From: Methylibium sp965279545 | GTDB lineage: Bacteria > Pseudomonadota > Gammaproteobacteria > Burkholderiales > Burkholderiaceae_C | Direction: 5' to 3' | DNA length: 64,000 bases | Assembly: GCF_965279545.1 (NCBI RefSeq) | Contig: NZ_OZ257250.1 | Coordinates: forward strand, 1,984,001-2,048,000 | Part shown: in pieces, positions 9,411 to 15,268 of the stretch | How the letters are laid out: every line of letters starts with the position of its first letter | Numbering within the stretch: position 1 is the first letter of the stretch | Notes under the pieces: generated by a model | Database searches by the model: none | The model's input: only the letters and a program-made list of their open reading frames with translations | Told to the model about the DNA's origin: nothing | Position numbers and translations under genes: made by a program

Positions 9411-10382
9411 TCAGACCGAGCCGGTCCCGCCGAAGGCGATGCTCGCAAGGGCCACATGGTTGCCGCCACGCTGCCGCGCCTGCGCGAGCGCGGTGTCCGC
9501 AGCCTGCAGCAACCCCGCCTGGGTCTGCGCGGTGTGAGGAAAGCTGGCGAGCCCCATCGAGACCGTGAAGCGCAGCGCAGCGCCGCCCTTGGGGACGAGC
9601 TGCGTCGCGCACTGGCGGCGCAGGCCTTCCATGCGGGCATGCGCGGTGGCCAGACCCATGCCCGACAGCAACAGCGCGAAGCGTTCGCCTTCGAGCCGGC
9701 ATGGCGCGTCCATCGCGCGGGTGTTGCTGCGCAGGAGCCGGCCCAGCGCCTCGAAGACGCGTTCGCGGCCGGCCTCGTCGTGCGGCGGACTGCCGGCAGG
9801 CGGCGCATCGACGTGGATATAGACCACCGCGAACTCGCGGTGCTCGCGCAGCGAGAGATCGATCTCGCGGCGCAATTGATCGTCGAACTGTTCACGCCGG
9901 CCGATGACGCGCACCGGCTCCTCGCTGGCGTCGCGGTTCTCGACGTCGCTGCGCAGGGTTTCGTTGGCGCGCTGCTGCTCTTCGAGCTGGTTGAGCGCCA
10001 GCTGCAGTTGGGTCGCGAGGCGCGTGTGCTCGCTGCGCTCGATCCACACGCCCAGCAGCGCACCGCCTTCGAGCGGCACGCGCGCGCTGACGAACTCGCG
10101 GCGTTCACCGCCGACGTCGAGACTGTGCTCGCTGAGGGTGGCACCGGGGCGCGCCAGTGCAGCCTGGTCGGCAGCCCGCAGCGCACCGGCGGTCGGGGCC
10201 GTCATCAACTCGGCATCGGTGTGACCGCAGGCCTCCCGCGTCAGGCCGAGCGCCGCCATGGCAGCCACGTTGAGCTGCGTGTAGCGCCCGGAAGCGGCCT
10301 TGGTGTAAACCGGCAGACCGAGCCTTTCGAGCGCGTCGGTCAGTGCCGATACGGTGACGGGATGCTCGAATGAATCGCTCAT
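9411..10382 (-). CDS. PAS plus degenerate GGDEF protein (probable c-di-GMP receptor, not a cyclase)
   Basis: A 323-residue soluble protein with a PAS-like N-terminal domain (about residues 10-115), a coiled-coil linker (120-150) and a GGDEF-family domain (about 165-315). The active-site signature GG(D/E)EF is replaced by EGERF at 231-235, so the metal-binding acidic pair is incomplete and cyclase activity is unlikely. The inhibitory-site motif RxxD survives as RAMD at 222-225, exactly five residues before the signature, as in c-di-GMP-binding GGDEF proteins. It sits next to the nitrate regulator, but a functional link is not shown. Confidence 0.85.
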   Translation of the reverse strand: MSDSFEHPVTVSALTDALERLGLPVYTKAASGRYTQLNVAAMAALGLTREACGHTDAELMTAPTAGALRAADQAALARPGATLSEHSLDVGGERREFVSARVPLEGGALLGVWIERSEHTRLATQLQLALNQLEEQQRANETLRSDVENRDASEEPVRVIGRREQFDDQLRREIDLSLREHREFAVVYIHVDAPPAGSPPHDEAGRERVFEALGRLLRSNTRAMDAPCRLEGERFALLLSGMGLATAHARMEGLRRQCATQLVPKGGAALRFTVSMGLASFPHTAQTQAGLLQAADTALAQARQRGGNHVALASIAFGGTGSV

Positions 10383-10478
10383 GGTGCTCGAATTGATGAT
10401 AGCCCCGCACCACCGCCACGCCCCCCCAGCTTGAGGGTGTTCGCCCCCCTAGGCACCCCATGCAGCGGCGGCCCCGGC

Positions 10479-11759
10479 TCAACCGATCAGCGTCTGCATG
10501 CTGCGTTCGATCTGGTCCGTCAGCTGCTCGAAACGTTCGAGCAGCGCTTCGCTGGCCTCGGCCAGTTGGCGCCGGCCGACCGGCGTGCCGGCCGCATCGG
10601 CGCCGGCACGCATCCGCGGCCAATCGTTGGCGGCGGCGGCCAGCGTCGCGCGGATGTCGGGCGTCGACAAGGGTGCGGCCTGCAGCGCAGCCAGCGCCTG
10701 CTCGGCCTCCTGCGCGGTCCGCACGGCGGCTTCGCGCGCCAGCGCGGCGGTCGGTCCGGGCAGCAGCGTGGCCAGCAGCGCTTCCTTCGCGAGCCGCTGG
10801 CTGAGCATGCGCTGGCGGCCGGCGAGGTTGATCACGTGCAGGCGCGGCATGCCGCTCGCCTGTTCGAGCGCGCAGGTGAGCGTCTCCGCGGCGCGCAGCA
10901 GCGCCTCGGCCTGGGCGTCGAGCTTCAGCAGGCGCGCACCCTGCGGCGGCTCCGCGAGCATCGCGGCCAGCGGCTTCCAGGCCGCCAGCACGCCATCGAG
11001 CAGGTCGCCGAAGGTCGGTTTCGACAGCAGACGGCCCAGCTGCTCGAGGTTGGACTGCAAGCGCTCGGCCGACTGCGACTGCAAGGCCCGCGCGGCGCCG
11101 GCATCGGCCTCGCCGCTGCCCACCTGCAGCGCGTAGAGTTTGACGAGCCGCTGCGACAGCATGCGCAACTGGCCGGAGCGATTGACGCCAGCGGCATCCT
11201 GCGCCGCATCGATCAGTTGCTGGGCCGCCTGGCCGACGCGCAGCTGCTGCTGCATCGCGCTTTGGCGCAACAGCCGGAAGGCCTCGTCCTCCGGTACCTG
11301 GCGCGCCAGCATCAGGATGCCCTTGGCACGATCGACCAGCTTGCGCTCCTCGTAGCGGTGGCCGAGGTCTTCGAGCGCATCGCGCAGCCCCTGGTCATGG
11401 TGGAAACGCGCCTGGGCCAACTGCAGCAAGGGCCGCAGGCGCGTGGGGGCGTAGCCCTGCACCACCCAGGCATGCACGCCGCATCTCAGCGCTCGCTCCA
11501 TGGCTTCGACGCCGGCATCGCCGCTGAACACGAGCACCGGCATGGCCTGCGTCGTGCGCAAGGTGTCCAGCGCCCGAAACAGCGATTCGCCCGGATGAGA
11601 GACCCAGCAGACCAGCACGTCCGGTCCCTGCCGCAGTGCCTCCTGCACCAGCTTGTCGCACGCGCAGGCACCAAGCACGTGAATGCCGGCCGCCGCGAGG
11701 TCGGCTTCCAGCGCCGGCGCGCTGCGATCGGGATCGAGAACAACGAGGGCGGAGATCAC
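10479..11759 (-). CDS. ANTAR-type transcription antiterminator with pseudo-receiver and PilJ/NIT-like sensor domains
   Basis: Probable nitrate/nitrite-responsive RNA-binding antiterminator, 426 residues from the GTG at 11759. Order: receiver-like domain (1-120) whose phosphoacceptor position reads VCWVSHP with no Asp; ANTAR domain (about 127-185; LVDRAKGILM and LRQSAM are typical); then a region with two copies of the PilJ/NIT-type signature (LRMLSQRL at 198-205, GRQRMLSQRLAK at 314-325). It diverges from the nitrate transporter, whose leader holds ANTAR target hairpins. The start is uncertain: an upstream ATG at 11948 would make 489 residues but overlaps that leader. Confidence 0.85.
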   Translation of the reverse strand: MISALVVLDPDRSAPALEADLAAAGIHVLGACACDKLVQEALRQGPDVLVCWVSHPGESLFRALDTLRTTQAMPVLVFSGDAGVEAMERALRCGVHAWVVQGYAPTRLRPLLQLAQARFHHDQGLRDALEDLGHRYEERKLVDRAKGILMLARQVPEDEAFRLLRQSAMQQQLRVGQAAQQLIDAAQDAAGVNRSGQLRMLSQRLVKLYALQVGSGEADAGAARALQSQSAERLQSNLEQLGRLLSKPTFGDLLDGVLAAWKPLAAMLAEPPQGARLLKLDAQAEALLRAAETLTCALEQASGMPRLHVINLAGRQRMLSQRLAKEALLATLLPGPTAALAREAAVRTAQEAEQALAALQAAPLSTPDIRATLAAAANDWPRMRAGADAAGTPVGRRQLAEASEALLERFEQLTDQIERSMQTLIG

Positions 11760-11852
11760 GCGGCGCAGAGAGTTTTCAGAGGAGAGGACGCGCTTTGCGA
11801 CCTGCAGGGACGAGAGTATGGAGCAGCCCGCGTGCCGTCCGTCGACCCGACC

Positions 11853-11868
11853 TGGCACGATTGCTGCT
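11853..11868 (+). promoter_or_regulatory. Sigma-54 promoter for the nitrate transporter gene
   Basis: TGGCACGATTGCTGCT has the invariant GG (11854-11855) and GC (11866-11867) ten bases apart, the -24/-12 layout of RpoN promoters, with one departure from TTGC. It predicts a transcript start near 11879, exactly at the base of the first leader hairpin. Nitrogen control through an NtrC-type activator is expected; no clear NtrC site was found. Confidence 0.75.
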
Positions 11869-11878
11869 CTGCACAACG

Positions 11879-11898
11879 CGGGCGCAGCGACGCGCCCG
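11879..11898 (+). promoter_or_regulatory. ANTAR target hairpin 1 (hexaloop)
   Basis: A perfect 7-bp stem (CGGGCGC/GCGCCCG) closes the hexaloop AGCGAC. Loop position 1 is A and position 4 is G, the two bases ANTAR proteins require. It begins at the predicted transcript start. Confidence 0.8.
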
Positions 11899-11922
11899 GA
11901 TCGGTGGCCCGCAAGCCCGGTC

Positions 11923-11944
11923 CTGTGCACAGCGACGTGCCCAG
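11923..11944 (+). promoter_or_regulatory. ANTAR target hairpin 2 (hexaloop)
   Basis: CTG-T-GCAC pairs with GTGC-C-CAG around the same hexaloop AGCGAC (11931-11936); one T/C mismatch interrupts the stem. With hairpin 1 it forms the tandem two-hexaloop motif recognised by ANTAR antiterminators. Confidence 0.78.
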
Positions 11945-11959
11945 CCATGCGCCTTCATT

Positions 11960-11990
11960 GCTCGCCTTTCGAGGTCGAGCGATTGTTCTC
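11960..11990 (+). terminator. Possible leader terminator (attenuator) before the nitrate transporter
   Basis: GCTCG-CCT-TTCG-AGG-T-CGAGC forms an 8-bp stem with a single bulged T and a stable UUCG-type tetraloop (11960-11980). The tail GATTGTTCTC is only moderately T-rich. It lies 15 bases after the second ANTAR hairpin, where an attenuator is expected. Termination efficiency cannot be judged from sequence. Confidence 0.45.
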
Positions 11991-12004
11991 CCAGGAGAAA
12001 CACC

Positions 12005-12073
12005 ATGAGCTCGCTGTCGCCGTGTGCCGCCTTTGCGGCATGCACCCCCCACCCGATCTGCCGACGCGCCTGA
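12005..12073 (+). CDS. Putative 22-residue cysteine-containing leader peptide
   Basis: A short frame, MSSLSPCAAFAACTPHPICRRA, is preceded by a strong ribosome site (AGGAG at 11992-11996, eight bases from the ATG). It ends 18 bases before the transporter start. It contains three Cys and two adjacent Arg codons. The sequence supports translation, but no family was recognised. It could couple translation to the leader structure or to the downstream gene, or be incidental. Confidence 0.4.
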   Translation: MSSLSPCAAFAACTPHPICRRA

Positions 12074-12091
12074 GCGCCGCCGAGTCCCGCC

Positions 12092-13363
12092 ATGGCCGAC
12101 TTCAAAACCTTCATGCGTTCGGGCCACTGGCCCACGCTGCTCGCCTCCTTTCTCTACTTCGATTTCTGCTTCGCCATCTGGGTCCTCAACGGCGCGATGG
12201 CGCCGTTCATCAGCGAGAGCTTCCAGCTCACCGCGGCCCAGAAGGGCTTCATGGTGTCGGTGCCGATCCTGGCCGGCGCGCTGATGCGCTTTCCGCTGGG
12301 CGTGCTGTCGCAGTACATCGGCCGCAAGAACGCGGCCATGGTGGAGATGGGGCTCATCGTCGCCGCGCTCGCCTTTGGCTATGGCTACGTCGACAGCTAT
12401 GACGGCGTGCTGGCAATGGGTGTGCTGCTGGGCATCGCGGGCGCGAGCTTCGGGGTCGCGCTGTCGCTGGGCTCGGGCTGGTTCCCGCCGCAGCACAAGG
12501 GGCTGGCGATGGGCATCGCCGGTGCCGGCAACTCGGGCACGGTGCTCGCAGTGCTGTTTGCGCCGCCGCTGGCCACCGCCTACGGTTGGTCGACGGTGTA
12601 TGGCCTGGCCGCCTGCACGATGTTGCTGCCTTTGGCGGTGATGTGGCTGGCTGCGAAAGAGCCGCCAGACCGCGAGCACCAGACCCTGCGGGAACACGTC
12701 GCCTGCCTGTTCGAGAAGGACGGCTGGGCCTTCAGCCTGATCTACGTGATCACATTCGGCGGCTTCATCGGCCTGGCGAGCTTCCTGCCGACCTACTTCT
12801 ACGACCAGTTCCACGTCACCAAGATCGAGGCCGGCCAGCTGACGATGCTCGCCACGCTGATGGGCTCGGCCGTGCGCGTGCTCGGCGGCTACATCTCCGA
12901 CCGCGTCGGCGGCATCAACACGCTCAGCGGCGTGCTGATCCTGGTGATCGCCACGCTGCTGCTGTGCGGCTTCGCCGGCAGTTCGGTGGCGGTCACGACC
13001 CTGCTCTTCATGCTGTGCTTCGCGGCGCTGGGGGCCGGCAATGGCGCGCTGTTCCAGCTGGTGCCGCTGCGCTGGCCGCTGACCACTGCGGTCGCCGGCT
13101 CGATGATCGGCGAGATCGGCGCGCTGGGCGGCGGCTTCATTCCCAATGCGATGGGGCAGTCCAAGCAACTGGCCGGCACCTACCTGTGGGGCTTCGTCGC
13201 CTTCGCGGTGCTGGCATTGCTGATGCTCGTGATGCTGCGCCGGGTGCAGATCCGCTGGACGCGCACCTGGGCGGAAAAGGGAGGACGCGCCCGCGTGTCC
13301 TCCCCGTCGTCGGGGGCCGACTTCGCACCGGCGAAGTTGAGCCCGCGCAGCGGACGGCCGTAG
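12092..13363 (+). CDS. narK: NarK/NasA-type nitrate/nitrite MFS transporter
   Basis: A 423-residue inner-membrane major-facilitator protein with about twelve hydrophobic helices. The nitrate signature appears twice: GASFGVALSLGSGWFPPQHKG near residue 125 (including AGAGNSGT shortly after) and GGFIPNAMGQS in the second half. Conserved MFS loop residues (RFPLGVLSQYIGRKN) are present. It imports nitrate for assimilation and diverges from its ANTAR regulator. The last about 20 residues (from VSSPSSG) are polar and look like an added tail after the usual WTRTWAEKGG end. Confidence 0.93.
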   Translation: MADFKTFMRSGHWPTLLASFLYFDFCFAIWVLNGAMAPFISESFQLTAAQKGFMVSVPILAGALMRFPLGVLSQYIGRKNAAMVEMGLIVAALAFGYGYVDSYDGVLAMGVLLGIAGASFGVALSLGSGWFPPQHKGLAMGIAGAGNSGTVLAVLFAPPLATAYGWSTVYGLAACTMLLPLAVMWLAAKEPPDREHQTLREHVACLFEKDGWAFSLIYVITFGGFIGLASFLPTYFYDQFHVTKIEAGQLTMLATLMGSAVRVLGGYISDRVGGINTLSGVLILVIATLLLCGFAGSSVAVTTLLFMLCFAALGAGNGALFQLVPLRWPLTTAVAGSMIGEIGALGGGFIPNAMGQSKQLAGTYLWGFVAFAVLALLMLVMLRRVQIRWTRTWAEKGGRARVSSPSSGADFAPAKLSPRSGRP

Positions 13364-13418
13364 ACCGGAAGGCGGCACCGTGAACTCACACAGCAGTCCT
13401 CTCGCCGAGCCCCTCGCC

Positions 13419-15128
13419 TCACCTTGGCAGGAACAGCAGCCAGATCACCAGCAGCACGTTGAACAGCAGCGAGATCGCGCAGGCGATCTTCCACAGCGCG
13501 CTCGGGTCGCGTGTCACCAACGGCGTCGCGGGCGGCGCGCCGAGCGGACGGGAGGCACCGCGCTCCAGCGCGAGCACGAACTCCTCGGCCGTCTCGAAGC
13601 GCTGCTGGCGGCCGCGTGCCACGGCCTTCAGCACGACGTGGTCCAGCCAGATCGGCAGTTCGGGGCGCAGGCGCGACGGCGCGACCGGGTCGCGACGGTA
13701 GCGCGCGATCTGGAACGGCTCGATCTCGCCATAGGGCAGCCGGCCGGTGAGCCAGCGGTAGAGCGTGACGCCGAGCGCGTACAGATCGCTCGCCGCATCG
13801 GCGCCGCCGTGGCCTTCTTCCCACTGCTCGGGGTTCATGTAGCTGGGCGTTCCCGCATGCAGGCTGCGCACCGAGGCCGGCTCGCGGCCGGACACGGCGA
13901 CGCCGAGGTCGAGCAGACGCCACTGGCCATCGTCGCCGAAGTGCAGGTTGGCCGGCTTGACGTCGCGGTGCACCACGCGCTGGCGGTGCAGGCGGCCGAG
14001 CGCGCGCGCCGCGGCGAGCGTGCCCTGCACCACCTCGTCGACCGTGAAGCGCTGGCCGGCGGCAAGCAACTGTTCGAGCGTGCTGCCACCGTGCCAGTCG
14101 AACACCGCATAGAAGGCGCTGGGGTCGCGCGGCTCGCGCACGCGCACGAAACCCTGGCCGTCACGCTCGGTCACGGTGCGTCCCAGCCACGCTTCGTGCG
14201 CGAGCATCGCGCGCTCCTCGGGGTCGCCGGCGCGCGACTCGTGCAGCATCTTGATCGCCACCAGCGCGCGGGTCGCGCTGTCGCGTGCCTGCACCAGCCG
14301 GTGCACACCGGTGTTGGCCACCAGCGCGGTGACGACGTAGCCATCGAGCGTGTCGCCCACCTTCAGGCGCGGCGGCATCGGCAGCTGGCGGCCTTGCAGC
14401 AGAGCGTCGTCCAGGCTGCCGGCGTCGAGGCCGCGCACGCGGATGACCAGCGCGGTGGCGTTGTCGTGGCCGCCGGCCGCGAGCGCGGCCTCGACCAGGC
14501 GCTCGCTCGCTTCCTGGGCCGTCGCACTGCCGGCGAGCACCTCGCGCATCGCGGCACGCTTGAGCACCTGGTGCACGCCGTCGCTGCTCAGCAGCAGCGT
14601 GTCGCCGACCTGCAGCTCGCCCTGGTGGAAGTCGATGCGCAGGCTGTCGTCGAGACCGATCGCGCGCGTGAGCTGGCTGCGCAGATCGGGGTGGTCGAAG
14701 GCATGGTCATGGGTGAGCTGGGTGCACTCGCCGCCGCGCAGCAGCCAGGCCCGCGTGTCGCCGACGTGCGCCACGGTCCAGGTGTGGCCGCGCAGCGCCA
14801 GCGCGGTCAGCGTGCTCAGCCCGGACGCATCGCCGCTGCGACGGCGGTTGTGGTCGACCAGCCAGGCGTTGTGGGCCCCGATCAGGCGGTCGAGCGCGAC
14901 GGTGGTCTCCCAGGTCGCCGGCACCGCATGGAAGTCGTTGACCAGCGACATCACCGCGGTCTGCGCTGCAACGCGGCCATGCCCGCCAGCCGACACACCG
15001 TCGGCGATCGCGGCGATCAGGCCACGACCGGCCTCGTGGGCTGCAGGCCGCAGCGCCGCCGCGAAGTCCTCGTTCTGGGGGCGCGGCCCCTTGTGGCTGG
15101 CGTGGCCGATGTCGACGTCGAAGCTCAT
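13419..15128 (-). CDS. Fused PP2C-type protein phosphatase and Ser/Thr protein kinase, tail-anchored
   Basis: A 569-residue protein. The N-terminal PP2C domain (1-235) has its metal-binding residues (NED 19-21, ADG 42-44, SSDG 181-184, GHDN 220-223). The kinase domain (about 258-515) has the catalytic lysine in VAIK (K293), HRDVKPAN (387-394), DLG in place of DFG (407-409) and GTPSYMNPE; the Gly-rich loop is weak. One hydrophobic helix at 545-567 ends the protein, so both enzymes should face the cytosol. It sits between the nitrate transporter and nirB on the opposite strand. Targets are unknown; a role in nitrate control is inferred from place. Confidence 0.92.
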   Translation of the reverse strand: MSFDVDIGHASHKGPRPQNEDFAAALRPAAHEAGRGLIAAIADGVSAGGHGRVAAQTAVMSLVNDFHAVPATWETTVALDRLIGAHNAWLVDHNRRRSGDASGLSTLTALALRGHTWTVAHVGDTRAWLLRGGECTQLTHDHAFDHPDLRSQLTRAIGLDDSLRIDFHQGELQVGDTLLLSSDGVHQVLKRAAMREVLAGSATAQEASERLVEAALAAGGHDNATALVIRVRGLDAGSLDDALLQGRQLPMPPRLKVGDTLDGYVVTALVANTGVHRLVQARDSATRALVAIKMLHESRAGDPEERAMLAHEAWLGRTVTERDGQGFVRVREPRDPSAFYAVFDWHGGSTLEQLLAAGQRFTVDEVVQGTLAAARALGRLHRQRVVHRDVKPANLHFGDDGQWRLLDLGVAVSGREPASVRSLHAGTPSYMNPEQWEEGHGGADAASDLYALGVTLYRWLTGRLPYGEIEPFQIARYRRDPVAPSRLRPELPIWLDHVVLKAVARGRQQRFETAEEFVLALERGASRPLGAPPATPLVTRDPSALWKIACAISLLFNVLLVIWLLFLPR

Positions 15129-15220
15129 GGAGGGCAGGGTTCCGGATTCCCGCCGCGCTGCGGTCCGCTGCGGCCGGGGCGCGCCGATTCTGCCGCCGAA
15201 CGCCGCGTGCGCCACGCCGC

Positions 15221-15236
15221 TGGCACCCCGATTGCT
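15221..15236 (+). promoter_or_regulatory. Sigma-54 promoter of the nirB operon
   Basis: TGGCACCCCGATTGCT matches the RpoN consensus TGGCAC-N5-TTGCT completely, with GG and GC ten bases apart. The predicted start near 15247 gives a short leader of about 22 bases carrying an AAGGAG ribosome site. There is therefore no room for ANTAR hairpins, unlike the transporter transcript. Confidence 0.88.
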
Positions 15237-15268
15237 AAACCTCAGCTGTGCTCGAAGGAGATCCGCGC

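Noticed and set aside
11756..13378. Minus-strand open frame opposite the nitrate transporter
   Set aside because: It overlaps the convincing transporter coding region and its leader, and the translation has no family features.
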